Numbered from the stretch's first letter, positions 1 to 8,843 are shown. The stretch: 64,000 bases of DNA from Chersky-840 sp963810195 (GCA_963810195.1 CAWEMO010000002.1:372001-436000); one strand, 5' to 3'. Program-made: numbers and translations. The notes: a model not told the origin generated them from the sequence alone.

Positions 1-150
1 CACCGGGGAGTGCGCCGCACGTTCGGGGTCGGACACTCGGTCAGGGGTTGTGTTGCCCTGGATGAAGAAAGGTCCCCGGGATGCCGACACCAACGCATGA
101 GGAATCGGCCGCCGCAGGGGGCGAAGGATGCCTGATCCGGCGCGGGCGCG

Positions 151-1005
151 GTGATGACGACGAGGACCTGTGGTTTCGTGTTCACGACGACGGGCCGGCC
201 GTGTGCCAACCACGTGGCCGACGGCGTCCCGTGGTGCCGCGCCGGCCATCCGTGTGCGCCGGCCGCTTTCCCCGACGACGAATTCGAACCAGCTCCCGAT
301 CGCTGCGACGCGCCACCGGCGTTCGTTCCTCAGGAAACGAGGTCCCGACCCTCGCCGAGCCGCGTGCGTCGTGCCACGGAGCTGCTCAGACAGGCGATGG
401 CGAGTGAGGACGCGGACGAGTTCGGGCTCCGTGCCGAACACGTCCTCGCCGATTGCCGGACCGCCCTGGCGCTGCTCGGAGGAGCCGACGCTTCGCCGGC
501 GGCCCGTGCCGCGGTCATCCAGCGGTTCGGGAGGGTCGGTGCACTGCTCGTCCTAGGGTACGAGGAGCGGGGGCGGGCACATGATCTCGGGCCGGACGGA
601 TCCGTGCCCGGTGACCGCAACGCCTCACACGACGGCCACCGCAACCCTTCGCACAACGGGAGACACAACGCCTCGCACCACAGCCACCCCAACCCTTCGC
701 ACAACGGCCACCCCACCTGGCCCGGCGGGCCTCGCGGCGCCGAGCAGTTCAACGACGGGAAACGGCACTTCGAGCGCCTGGTGCGGGACTTCGCCGATCT
801 CGACGCCGTCGGGTTGTACCGGCTCCTGTGCGAGATCGACCACGACGAGGGGCTCGCGGGGGACGAGGACGGGGCTGACGCACACCGCTGGCTCCACGCG
901 ACGTACGCGGTGGCGGCCCGTGACGGCACGCCTGGCGCCCACCGGGCCTACATGCGCGCCCTCGATCGGGTCATGCGCCTCGTCCGGCCGCTGGTCGCCT
1001 CGTAG
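151..1005 (+). CDS. Hypothetical protein with Cys-rich N-terminus and His/Asn repeats
   Basis: I do not recognise this 284-residue protein. The first 35 residues hold four cysteines in a CGF...GRPC...WC...GHPC arrangement, which could bind a metal. Residues about 156-188 are a degenerate tandem repeat rich in His, Asn and Ser (units like NPSHNG). The C-terminal 90 residues look like an ordinary acidic helical domain. The start is GTG at 151, with ATG in the next codon as an equal alternative; no strong ribosome site is visible. It lies upstream of the O-methyltransferase, on the same strand, with a 67-base gap. The His-rich stretch may be a metal-binding linker, but that is inference. Confidence 0.6.
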   Translation: MMTTRTCGFVFTTTGRPCANHVADGVPWCRAGHPCAPAAFPDDEFEPAPDRCDAPPAFVPQETRSRPSPSRVRRATELLRQAMASEDADEFGLRAEHVLADCRTALALLGGADASPAARAAVIQRFGRVGALLVLGYEERGRAHDLGPDGSVPGDRNASHDGHRNPSHNGRHNASHHSHPNPSHNGHPTWPGGPRGAEQFNDGKRHFERLVRDFADLDAVGLYRLLCEIDHDEGLAGDEDGADAHRWLHATYAVAARDGTPGAHRAYMRALDRVMRLVRPLVAS

Positions 1006-1072
1006 GCCGCCCTTCCGGCGGGTCCGGATGCCGGGCTCCGCCGCCTACGATGCGGGCGGAGGGACCACGCAC

Positions 1073-1738
1073 ATGACCGACATCACAGATCCCGTGCTCG
1101 AGGCCTACGCGGAAGCGCACACGACAGGCCCGGCCGATCACCTGCTGGCTCTGGCCGAGGAGACCCGGGCCACGCTGAGCGCTCCGCAGATGATGGTCGG
1201 AGCGCTCGAGGGCCGCTTCCTCGAGATGCTCGTCTACGCACTGGCTCCGCAATGGGTGCTCGAGATCGGCACCTTCAGCGGGTACTCCTCGCTCTCGATG
1301 GCGGCGGGTCTTCCCCGGGGTGGTCGCATCACCACGTGCGAGTTGAGCCCCGTGCACGCCGCCGCGGCCCGGCAGCACATCGCCGGCAGCCCGTACGCGG
1401 ACCGCATCGAGGTGCTCGAGGGCCCCGCGCTCGAAACCGTGCAGAAGCTCGAAGGGCCGTTCGACTTCGTGTTCATCGACGCCGACAAGACGAACTACCT
1501 CGCGTACTACGAAGCCGTCCTGCCCAAGCTGGCGGGGGGCGGGCTGATCGCGGCCGACAACACGCTGTGGAGCGGAAGGGTGGTCGAGGAAATCGACCAG
1601 TCCGACGACACCAGGGCCATCCGCGCCTTCAACGACGCCGTGGTGTCGGACTCCCGCGTGGTGTGCGTGCAACTGCCGGTGCGCGACGGGGTCACCCTCA
1701 TCCGGCCGTCTCGCCCCGGCGCCACAGGCGGCCGGTGA
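1073..1738 (+). CDS. Class I SAM-dependent O-methyltransferase (caffeoyl-CoA OMT type)
   Basis: The 221-residue product has the fold signature of cation-dependent O-methyltransferases of the caffeoyl-CoA/catechol type. The SAM-binding motif VLEIGTFSGYSSLS lies at about residues 61-74. The metal/catalytic segment FIDADKTNYLAYY is near residue 133, and ADNTLW follows near 160. The family moves a methyl group from SAM to a hydroxyl on a small aromatic or polyketide substrate in the cytoplasm; the substrate here cannot be told. I chose ATG 1073 because GGAGGG lies just upstream and the family's N-terminus begins there; the open frame continues upstream but without family similarity. A TACGAT hexamer at about 1047 could be the -10. 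Confidence 0.9.
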   Translation: MTDITDPVLEAYAEAHTTGPADHLLALAEETRATLSAPQMMVGALEGRFLEMLVYALAPQWVLEIGTFSGYSSLSMAAGLPRGGRITTCELSPVHAAAARQHIAGSPYADRIEVLEGPALETVQKLEGPFDFVFIDADKTNYLAYYEAVLPKLAGGGLIAADNTLWSGRVVEEIDQSDDTRAIRAFNDAVVSDSRVVCVQLPVRDGVTLIRPSRPGATGGR

Positions 1739-1765
1739 GGGCAGAGGGAGATCGATCGCGCTCCG

Positions 1766-2653
1766 ATGCTCGACTACCACTTGCACCTCTGGCCCCATGG
1801 CCAGCGTGACACGGCTCCCACGCTCGACCAGGTGGCCGCCTACTGCGAACGCGCCGCGGCGGCCGGCGTCCACGAGATCGCCCTGACCGAGCACCTTTTC
1901 CGCTTCGCACAGGCCGACCGGTTGCTGCGCGGCTTCTGGGACGACGAGCCGGACACCGCGCTGCGGGCGTCGATGGAGAGCTACTGGGACGAGCACGCCC
2001 GCGCTGATCTCGACGCCTATGTGGAGTGCGCGTTGGCCGCCAAGGACGCGGGCCTGCCCGTCGTGCTCGGACTGGAGGTCGACTACTACCGGGGGCGGAT
2101 GGACGACGTCGCCACCCTTCTCGCTGGGTACCCGTTCGACGTCCTGTTGGGATCGGTCCACTGGCTCGGGGCATGGCGGTTCGACGACATCGGCGACGCC
2201 GTGTCGATGGCGCAGTGGTCGACGCGCGACGTCGACGCGGCGTGGAGCGACTACGTCACGGCCATCGAGGAGCTCGCCGCCACTTCGACGTGCGATGTGC
2301 TGGCCCATCCGGACCTGGTGAAGGCGGCCGGTCATCGGCCCGTGGCGCCCGAGGAATGCTGGGACCGCCTGGTGGAGGCGGCGCTGCGTTCCGAAATGGC
2401 GGCGGAGCTCTCCTCCGCCGGATGGCGCAAGCCCGCGGAGGAGGCCTACCCCGCACCCGGGCTGCTGTCGCGCTTGGTCTCGGCCGGCGTCCCGCTGACG
2501 ACGGCCTCCGACGCGCACCGGCTCCCCGACGTGGCGAACCGGGTGGCGGATCTCGCCCGCATGCTCGACGACCTGCAGGTGGGCTCGCTGCGCGCCTTCC
2601 GCGCCCGGCGCCCGGTGGACGTCGCCGTGGGCACCGCCGTGCTCGGACGATGA
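1766..2653 (+). CDS. PHP-domain phosphoesterase, histidinol-phosphatase (HisJ) type
   Basis: This 295-residue protein has the metal-ligand pattern of the polymerase-and-histidinol-phosphatase (PHP) superfamily. It shows HLH at residues 5-7, TEH near 41, GLEVDY near 100, GSVHW near 129, AHPDL near 179 and SDAH near 248. Family members hydrolyse histidinol phosphate or other phosphomonoesters using a trinuclear metal site. No other his gene is nearby, so a role in histidine synthesis is possible but not shown. Its stop codon overlaps the start of the PdtaS-like kinase by four bases (ATGA at 2650-2653), so the two are probably translationally coupled. Confidence 0.85.
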   Translation: MLDYHLHLWPHGQRDTAPTLDQVAAYCERAAAAGVHEIALTEHLFRFAQADRLLRGFWDDEPDTALRASMESYWDEHARADLDAYVECALAAKDAGLPVVLGLEVDYYRGRMDDVATLLAGYPFDVLLGSVHWLGAWRFDDIGDAVSMAQWSTRDVDAAWSDYVTAIEELAATSTCDVLAHPDLVKAAGHRPVAPEECWDRLVEAALRSEMAAELSSAGWRKPAEEAYPAPGLLSRLVSAGVPLTTASDAHRLPDVANRVADLARMLDDLQVGSLRAFRARRPVDVAVGTAVLGR

Positions 2654-4386
2654 AGACGTCAGCGGAGCTTGCCGCCACCCACACGGGGCTCGATCCCGCC
2701 AGCCTCGACCATCTCCAACGCCTGCTCGGGTCGTGGGGGGTGCTGTCGGACCTGTCGTTCTCCGACCTGCTCCTGGTCGCACCGGTGCGTGGGACCGCCG
2801 GTGCCCAATTGATCGTGCTCGGACAGATCCGGCCCACCACGTGGGCCACGCTCCTGCGGGTGGACCTGGTGGGCCAGGTCGTCGAGAGCGCCGATTGGCC
2901 GGTGGTCACCGAGGCCATCGGGTCGGGGAAGGTGTCGTCGGGCCTGGCGGTGATCCCCGTGCCCGTCCGGGTGAGGCTGGCTTCGGTCGACCCGGACGGG
3001 CGCGACACCGGAGAGGTGCCGGCGGTCCCCGACACCGCACAGCTCGAGTGCGTCCCCGTGAGTCACGGGGGAGAGCCCGTCGCCGTCATCGTCCGGGTGG
3101 CGCCACTCGAGGACCGGCGTCCCGGTCGCCTCGAACGCGTCTATCGCGACCTCTACCGGCGCCTGGCGCTCATGGTCATGGTCGGCGACTTCCCGTTCGT
3201 GGGCGAGGACTTCACCACCGAGGACTCGCCCCGGGTCGGTGACGGACTCGTCCTGGTCGAGCCGGGTGGGAACGTGCGGTACGCGTCTCCCAACGCCATG
3301 AGCGCGTTGCACCGCATGGGAGTGAGCGACGTGGTGGAGGGACGGCGCCTCTCGGAGCTCGGGATCGACGACACCGCGGTGAGCTCCGCATTGCGGGCGG
3401 GTTGCCCCGTCACCGAGGAGGTGGAGCGCAGGCCCGATGTCATCGTCCTCATGCAGTGCACGCCCCTGCTCGAGCAGGACATGGTCACGGGGGCCATGGT
3501 GCTGCTGCGCGACGTCACGGACCTGCGCCGCCTCGACCGGCTCCTGCTCTCGAAGGACGCCGCGATCCGCGAGGTGCACCACAGGGTGAAGAACAACCTG
3601 CAGACGATCTCGTCGTTGCTCCGGCTCCAGGCTCGTCGCCTCGAGCCCGGCAAGGGCCAGGAGGCGCTGCGCGAGGCGGAACGGAGGGTGCGGTCGATCG
3701 CGCTCGTCCACGAGATCCTGTCGCGTGAGCCCGGGGACGAAGTCCCCTTCGACGAGATCGTGGGATCGCTGGTCCGGATGGCGGAGGACTCCGTCGTCTC
3801 CGGCGAGCGCATCGAGATCCACGTGAAGGGCGACGTGGGCGAGGTGGCCGCGGACGTCGCCACGCCGCTGGCGGTCGTGCTGGCGGAGCTGTTGCAAAAC
3901 GCCGTGGAGCACGCCTTTCCGTCGCTGGGCGGCGATTCCGTGTTCATCGCCAACAACGACGGCGAGGCGGTCGGCCACGTGGAGCTCGTGCTCGCCAACA
4001 ATGGTGAAGACCTCACCCTCGAGGTCCGCGACGACGGCTGCGGCCTGCCCGAGGGGTTCGACATCGACCACACGACCAGTCTCGGGCTGTCAATCGTGCG
4101 CGACCTCGTCACGAGCCAGCTCGCCGGCTCCATCGCCATGACCAGCAACGGTGGCACCGTCGTGACGATCAACCTGCCGGCCCACAGACCCTCGAGCGAG
4201 GCCGCTTCGCGCTCGAGACGCCCCCTTGGGCGAGGTTGCGCCCTCGGGCCGGTCACCGGCCCACGCAGGGTCAGTCTTCGGTCACCACGGAGAAGCGGTA
4301 GCCGATGCCGCGCACGGTGTGCAGCCAGCGCGGGCCGGTGGCATCGGGCTCGAGCTTCAGCCGGAGGCGGCGGACGTGCTCGGTGA
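2650..4386 (+). CDS. pdtaS: PdtaS-like sensor histidine kinase (GAF-PAS-HisKA_2-HATPase)
   Basis: The protein has 578 residues and no membrane segment, so it is a cytosolic sensor kinase. The N-terminal 170 residues match a GAF-like sensor, and about 190-300 a PAS domain. The HisKA_2 box EVHHRVKNNLQTISSLL starts at residue 308, with phospho-acceptor His310 or His311. The HATPase N-box ELLQNAVEHAF is near 412 and DDGCGLPEG near 461. Mycobacterial PdtaS phosphorylates the ANTAR regulator PdtaR; two other GAF-ANTAR proteins occur at 33.7-35.3 kb here. The catalytic domain ends near residue 515 at TINLPAH. The last 60 residues are Arg-rich and read through 116 bases antisense to the next gene, so the true end may be earlier. 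Confidence 0.85.
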   Translation: MKTSAELAATHTGLDPASLDHLQRLLGSWGVLSDLSFSDLLLVAPVRGTAGAQLIVLGQIRPTTWATLLRVDLVGQVVESADWPVVTEAIGSGKVSSGLAVIPVPVRVRLASVDPDGRDTGEVPAVPDTAQLECVPVSHGGEPVAVIVRVAPLEDRRPGRLERVYRDLYRRLALMVMVGDFPFVGEDFTTEDSPRVGDGLVLVEPGGNVRYASPNAMSALHRMGVSDVVEGRRLSELGIDDTAVSSALRAGCPVTEEVERRPDVIVLMQCTPLLEQDMVTGAMVLLRDVTDLRRLDRLLLSKDAAIREVHHRVKNNLQTISSLLRLQARRLEPGKGQEALREAERRVRSIALVHEILSREPGDEVPFDEIVGSLVRMAEDSVVSGERIEIHVKGDVGEVAADVATPLAVVLAELLQNAVEHAFPSLGGDSVFIANNDGEAVGHVELVLANNGEDLTLEVRDDGCGLPEGFDIDHTTSLGLSIVRDLVTSQLAGSIAMTSNGGTVVTINLPAHRPSSEAASRSRRPLGRGCALGPVTGPRRVSLRSPRRSGSRCRARCAASAGRWHRARASAGGGGRAR

Positions 4387-4984
4387 CCGTGGCGGGGTCC
4401 TGCCACTCCTGTGTCGAGCCCCACACGTGCTCGAGCAGCTCCTCGCGGGTGAACACCTGGTCCGGTGTCGCGGCCAGGAAAGCCAGGAGGTCGAACTCCT
4501 TGGGCGTGAGGTCGATGGCGGTGCCGCTGACCAGCACCCTGTGCGCGGCCCGGTCGATCATGAGGCCTTCGTGCTCGATCTGGCTCGCCGACTGCGTCGG
4601 CTGGCCGCGGCGCAGGACCGCCCGGATGCGCGCGTCGAGCTCGGGGAGCGAGCACGGCTTCACGACGTAGTCGTCGGCCCCGAGGTTGAGCACCCGGACG
4701 CGTTCGGACTCCTCGGAGCGACCGGTGAGCACGATGACCGGAAGCTCGCCGTCGCGCCGCAGACGGGTGAGCACCTCTTCACCGTCGAGTCCCGGAAGCC
4801 CGAGGTCGAGCACCACCAGGTCGTAGCTGCCGAGGCTCGCCTCCCGCAACGTGCCGGGCCCGTCGGCCGCCTCGCCCACGCGGTAGCCCACCCGCTGGAG
4901 GAACATCCTGGTGGCCGTCCGGCTCGCCGTATCGTCCTCCGCGACCAGGACCATGTGGTCCTCTTCGGTCAGCGTCACAGTCAC
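4271..4984 (-). CDS. OmpR/PhoB-family response regulator
   Basis: The 237-residue product has an N-terminal receiver domain (acidic pair D17/D18, phospho-acceptor D60 in VVLDLGLPG, conserved Lys in VVKP near 110). The C-terminal winged-helix DNA-binding domain contains LTPKEFDLL and ends with the typical RGIGYRF. The start is GTG 4984, placed 7 bases after GGAGG. It is transcribed convergently with the PdtaS-like gene, and its 3' end overlaps that frame by 116 bases. It lies 147 bases downstream of the hybrid kinase on the same strand, which makes that kinase a plausible partner, although hybrid kinases often signal through their own receiver first. Confidence 0.92.
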   Translation of the reverse strand: MTVTLTEEDHMVLVAEDDTASRTATRMFLQRVGYRVGEAADGPGTLREASLGSYDLVVLDLGLPGLDGEEVLTRLRRDGELPVIVLTGRSEESERVRVLNLGADDYVVKPCSLPELDARIRAVLRRGQPTQSASQIEHEGLMIDRAAHRVLVSGTAIDLTPKEFDLLAFLAATPDQVFTREELLEHVWGSTQEWQDPATVTEHVRRLRLKLEPDATGPRWLHTVRGIGYRFSVVTED

Positions 4985-5131
4985 AGGTCTACCTCCGGTC
5001 GCACGTCTTGCCGTTCCCCTGGTCGGGGTCCCCCCCCACGACCGGCCACAACTCCGGCGGCGGGACCGTCGTCCGCGGCGAACGGGCGCCGGTCGTCCCC
5101 GACGAGCACCTGTGCACCTCGCGACGTCCCT

Positions 5132-8011
5132 TCACCGCTGTCCACCCTGCTTGGCTCCTATCTCGTAGTCCACGAGCCGGAGGAGAGCTTCGACGTCCAC
5201 CGGTTTCGTCAGGTAGCCCTCGACCCCGAGGTCGAGCATCTCCCTGATCCTGCTCGGTGTGGCGTCTGCACTCACCACGACCACTTTGGTGTCGGCCAAC
5301 TCAGGCACCGCCTTGAGCCGGTGCAGCAGCTCGTCACCGGCCAGATCCGGCAGGTGGAGATCGAGAAGGACCAGGTCGGGGCGATGCTGGCGGGCCAGTT
5401 GGAGCCCGGAAAGCCCCTCGACGGCCGACACGAGCCGGACGCCGGGACGCTTGGCGAGCACCTGTCCCACCAGGGCGGCGTTCGAGGGGTTGTCCTCGAT
5501 CTGGAGCACCACGACACCTCGGCCCTGCCCCCGGGGGGCGCCGCTTCCGTTGGACTCGGCGCGACGGGACGTCCCGGGGGCGGCTGGTCCCGCCGGGGCG
5601 GTCGGAACCGGCCCCGACGCCCGGCGGGCGGCGGGGCCCGAAGGCGGGCGTCCCCGGCTGACTGCGGGCTCGACGGGCAGGAGCTCGATCCAGAACGTCG
5701 ATCCGTACCCGGGCACGGAGTCAACGCCGATGGCCCCTCCCATCACCTCGACGAGCTGTTTCGAAAGGGCGAGGCCGACACCGGTGCCCTCGACCCCGGA
5801 GCGCTCGGCCCCCAGCCTCGAGAACGGCACGAACAGCTGGTCCTGCTGTTCGTGCGCGATCCCAGGTCCGGTGTCACGGACCTCGATACGGATCCGGCCG
5901 TTGTCCCCGGTGCCGGTGCGGAAGGCCACCGAGCCGCCCTGACTGTTGTACTTGACGGCATTCGATCCCAGGTTGAGTAGCACCTGCACCAGCCTCTGGC
6001 GATCGGCGTGCACGCGCAGCACGCGCGCCGCGTCCGTGTCCACCGACAGCTCGATCCCCGAGGCCTCGGCGACGGGAGCGAGCAGGGTGGCCACCTCGTC
6101 GAGGACGTCACCCACCTCGACGGGCTCGGTGGAGAGGCTCACGCGGCCGGCTTCGATGCGCGAGATGTCGAGCACCTCGTTGATCAGCGACAGGAGATGG
6201 CGGCCGGCCACCTGGATCTGGTCGACGCTCGACGCCTGGTCGGCGGGGAGCTCGTCGAGCTCGAGCAGCTGGGCGAAACCGAGGATGGCGTTGAGCGGCG
6301 TACGCAATTCGTGGCTCATGCGCGACAGGAACTCGCTCTTGGCCTGGCTCGCCCTTTCGGCGCCCACCGACGCGTGGCGGAGGGACTGCTCGAGGTGCAT
6401 CCGCTGGGTGATGTCACGGGAGATGGTGACGGTACCCGTCACGCATCCCGCCTGGTCGAAGACGGGTCGGGCCCGGGTCTCGTAGGTGCGGAGGTCGCCG
6501 TCCTCGAGGCGACCCGTGCTCACCACGGGATCGGGGCGCTGCTCGCCGGCCACACAGCGGGCGATGAGTTCGTCGAGGACGGCGCGATCCTCGTCAGACG
6601 CCACGTCCCGTCGTGCCGAGCCGTTCGACCTCGTCGACGACCGGGGTGATTCGGTCGGCGCGGTGTCCGTCGTCCCGATCACTTCCGACAACGAAGAGCT
6701 GGCCAGGACCACCTGCCCCGAGATGTCGCGCACGACGATGGTGTCCGGAGACGCATGGAAGATCGACTCGAGGAGGAACCGCCGTTCGTCGGCGGCGCGT
6801 TGCGCGAGATGGCGTTCGGAAACGTCCACGAGGTAGGCCACGAGCCCCCGGAGCTCGCCGTCGGGGCCCGAGTCCACCGTGTAGACGGCCTCGGCTTCGT
6901 GCCAGTCCTCCGAGGAGCGCTCCCGCCGGAAGCGAAGGAGGAGCTCGAGCCGTTCCCCCTGGCGCCCCGCCCCCCCGACCAGCGCGTCGCGCAGCTGGCG
7001 CGCCGAGTCCGGATGGAAGTGCTCCATGACGAGGCCGGGCTCGGCCATGGCCACCTCGGCGGAGATCCCGAGGAGCCGTTCGATGTTGGGGCTCGCGTAC
7101 GAGAAGCGCCGTGTGGCGACGTCGTAGCGCAACGACACCACCGGACTGGCCGTGAGGATGTTCTCGAGCTCGCCACGGGCGCGGTCGCGCTCTTCGGCCC
7201 GCTCTTTCAATTGCGAAGTGGTGTCGAGCAGCCGCGCCGAGAGGCGCCCGATCTCGTCGCGTCCGCTCGGAACCTCGATGGGGGCCTCACCCCGCTCCAC
7301 CGCCTCGGTGGCCCGCTCGAGACGACGCAGCCTCGTGACGACGCCGGAGGTGAACAACTGCGAGACGACGACGCCTCCGGCCACGGCCAGCACCACCGCC
7401 GCGATGGCGATGAGGGGCAGGACGACGTTGGAGGTGTGGATGGCGGACTGCTGGCCGGCGATGATCGCTGCCTCCTGGCTCGACAGCGACGAGACGTCGG
7501 CACGGAGCTTGCCCGTCTCGGCCTGCACCGAACGCAGCAGGGTGAGGACCGCCGCCGGCGGCGCCGGTGAGGGTCGATGCTGGTGGAGCCGGTGCAGCTC
7601 GGAGAGGAGGCCGAGAGTGTCGCGCTGGATGGCCGGGCCCCATGTCCGGCGCTCCGGAGTGCCGAGGGTCAGCGCCTCGAGCCGCCCGAGATGGCCGGGC
7701 ACGGACTGCTCGGCCTGCGTGTAGGACTTCTGGAACGACGTGTCTCCCGTGAGCAGGTAGCCCCCGAGGTTGGCCTGAGCCGAGAGGAGGCTGTTCTCGA
7801 GCATCGTGGCGGCGTCCACGATCTGTCGGGAATTTCCCGCCACACCCTGGGCCTGATTGTCGACGTGGGTGAACCAGAATGTCGAACCCAGCACCACCAC
7901 GAGGATGGCGATCGGCACGGCGATGACCACGAGGCCCTTGGCTCTCAGGGGCCGGTCGACCCACCTGGTGCCGAGCCGTTGCCTTTCCGACGCGTCACTC
8001 ATCTGCGGCAC
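5132..8011 (-). CDS. Hybrid sensor histidine kinase (CHASE3-HAMP-PAS-PAS-HisKA-HATPase-REC)
   Basis: At 959 residues this is a multidomain membrane kinase. A transmembrane helix at about 26-50 precedes an extracellular CHASE3-type helical domain containing GYLLTGD (about 55-185). A second helix is at about 196-220, followed by HAMP. Two PAS domains follow (around 285-400 and 410-530). The HisKA box SHELRTPLNAILGF has its His near 565, the HATPase G1 box DTGPGI is near 713, and a C-terminal receiver (phospho-Asp in LLDLHLPD near 880) completes it. The start ATG 8011 has a second ATG three codons later. The segment of about 70 residues between HATPase and receiver is Pro/Ala-rich, a flexible linker. 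The signal sensed is unknown. Confidence 0.92.
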   Translation of the reverse strand: MPQMSDASERQRLGTRWVDRPLRAKGLVVIAVPIAILVVVLGSTFWFTHVDNQAQGVAGNSRQIVDAATMLENSLLSAQANLGGYLLTGDTSFQKSYTQAEQSVPGHLGRLEALTLGTPERRTWGPAIQRDTLGLLSELHRLHQHRPSPAPPAAVLTLLRSVQAETGKLRADVSSLSSQEAAIIAGQQSAIHTSNVVLPLIAIAAVVLAVAGGVVVSQLFTSGVVTRLRRLERATEAVERGEAPIEVPSGRDEIGRLSARLLDTTSQLKERAEERDRARGELENILTASPVVSLRYDVATRRFSYASPNIERLLGISAEVAMAEPGLVMEHFHPDSARQLRDALVGGAGRQGERLELLLRFRRERSSEDWHEAEAVYTVDSGPDGELRGLVAYLVDVSERHLAQRAADERRFLLESIFHASPDTIVVRDISGQVVLASSSLSEVIGTTDTAPTESPRSSTRSNGSARRDVASDEDRAVLDELIARCVAGEQRPDPVVSTGRLEDGDLRTYETRARPVFDQAGCVTGTVTISRDITQRMHLEQSLRHASVGAERASQAKSEFLSRMSHELRTPLNAILGFAQLLELDELPADQASSVDQIQVAGRHLLSLINEVLDISRIEAGRVSLSTEPVEVGDVLDEVATLLAPVAEASGIELSVDTDAARVLRVHADRQRLVQVLLNLGSNAVKYNSQGGSVAFRTGTGDNGRIRIEVRDTGPGIAHEQQDQLFVPFSRLGAERSGVEGTGVGLALSKQLVEVMGGAIGVDSVPGYGSTFWIELLPVEPAVSRGRPPSGPAARRASGPVPTAPAGPAAPGTSRRAESNGSGAPRGQGRGVVVLQIEDNPSNAALVGQVLAKRPGVRLVSAVEGLSGLQLARQHRPDLVLLDLHLPDLAGDELLHRLKAVPELADTKVVVVSADATPSRIREMLDLGVEGYLTKPVDVEALLRLVDYEIGAKQGGQR

Positions 8012-8123
8012 CTCTCACCGAGAAGCGGCAGCTCTCACCGAGAGGAGGTGGAGAAAGGCAAGACCTGCGCGCTCCCCGTCAGTCGAGGATATCGACGCCT
8101 GGGTCCCCCTTCTTGACGCGCAA

Positions 8124-8148
8124 CGGCCCCGGAGTGACTCCGGGGCCG
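8124..8148 (-). terminator. Perfect inverted repeat downstream of whiB
   Basis: A 12-base arm (8124-8135) pairs with 8137-8148 around a single central base. It forms a strong GC-rich hairpin in the gap between whiB and the hybrid kinase. No clear T-tract follows on the minus strand, so it is a likely but non-canonical terminator, as is common in high-GC actinobacteria. Confidence 0.6.
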
Positions 8149-8180
8149 ATCGGTGGGTGGGGCTCGTGCGGGAAGGGCTG

Positions 8181-8471
8181 CTACGAAGCGCGACGCCGGG
8201 CTGCGAGCCAGGCCTTGCGCAGCTTGCGCCGCTCCTCCTCGGAGGTTCCGCCCCAGATACCCGATTCCTGGTTGGTGGCCAGGGCGAACTCGAGACAGGG
8301 CTCGATCGCCTCACAGGCCCGGCAGACCCTCTTGGCCGCCTCGATCTGCTCGATCGCCGGACCGGTCGTCCCCACCGGGAAGAAGAGGTCCGGCTCGGTG
8401 TGCCGGCACGCTGCCACCTTGCGCCAGTCGTCGGCATCCCATTCGACCGAGCGGTTCCACATGAGTGCCAC
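8181..8471 (-). CDS. whiB1: WhiB-family iron-sulfur transcriptional regulator, WhiB1-like
   Basis: The 96-residue product carries the four WhiB cysteines at positions 22, 50, 53 and 59 (C...CxxC...C) that hold a [4Fe-4S] cluster. It also has the GIWGG turn (71-75) and a basic C-terminal tail for DNA binding. LFFPVG and GPA-QI resemble mycobacterial WhiB1 more than other paralogs. Such proteins are nitric-oxide- and oxygen-sensitive and act with the primary sigma factor. I chose GTG 8471 because GGAGGAGG precedes it with ideal spacing; ATG 8462 is the alternative. In Mycobacterium tuberculosis whiB1 and pdtaS are neighbours; here two signalling genes lie between them. A CRP-like site is upstream at 8525-8540. 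Confidence 0.92.
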   Translation of the reverse strand: MALMWNRSVEWDADDWRKVAACRHTEPDLFFPVGTTGPAIEQIEAAKRVCRACEAIEPCLEFALATNQESGIWGGTSEEERRKLRKAWLAARRRAS

Positions 8472-8524
8472 GATTACCTCCTCCGGTACCCAGCAGTTCG
8501 GGGCGATCCTGGGCGTCGTTCCCT

Positions 8525-8540
8525 TGTGATCCCGTTCACT
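8525..8540 (-). promoter_or_regulatory. CRP-like binding site upstream of whiB
   Basis: The sequence TGTGA-N6-TCAC matches the cAMP-receptor-protein consensus TGTGA-N6-TCACA except for the last base. Its centre is about 61 bases upstream of the whiB GTG. In M. tuberculosis the whiB1 promoter is controlled by the CRP homologue Rv3676, so the position is meaningful. Assignment as a functional site is inference. Confidence 0.5.
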
Positions 8541-8784
8541 TGGCTGGCCACAGGGCATAAACGCCACGGGAAACGGTGAACGTGAAGCTACTCCCAAGCG
8601 CTCACCCCTGCAAGCGCGGAGGAGACTCGACGGCATCCACGGACACGGGAAAGGCCCGGAAAGGAATGAAATGAGCCTTGTGGCTGCGGCCCGCCGTGTG
8701 CCCGCCGCATGACGGCCGACGCATTCTGAGAATTCGCTGGGCACAACCTCGGATCTTCCTGTGGAGAACACCGGCAAAGCCACG

Positions 8785-8820
8785 GGCAGGGAGGCCGGCA
8801 GGGAGGCCGGCAGGGAGGCC
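8785..8820 (+). repeat. Three exact tandem copies of a 12-bp unit
   Basis: Copies lie at 8785-8796, 8797-8808 and 8809-8820 (unit GGCAGGGAGGCC). They sit just upstream of a putative -10 hexamer (8830-8835), in the -35 region of the downstream gene, so copy number might affect its promoter. Confidence 0.85.
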
Positions 8821-8843
8821 GCTCGGCAGTAACGTTCGCGACC

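Larger units (their letters stand above)
8472..8843. other. Intergenic region between whiB and the glycerophosphodiesterase gene
   Basis: This 372-base gap separates two divergent genes. It holds the whiB ribosome site (8475-8482 on the minus strand), a CRP-like palindrome (8525-8540), three exact copies of a 12-base repeat (8785-8820) and a TAACGT hexamer (8830-8835) placed 8 bases before the GTG of the downstream gene. I see no gene in it. Confidence 0.7.

Noticed and set aside
971..2782. A 603-codon minus-strand open frame across the methyltransferase and PHP genes
   Set aside because: It is antisense to two well-supported enzymes and its translation is Arg/Gly/His-rich without family similarity.
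5008..6649. Several long plus-strand open frames opposite the hybrid kinase
   Set aside because: They are GC-rich antisense shadows of the 959-residue kinase, with no recognisable domains and no ribosome sites.
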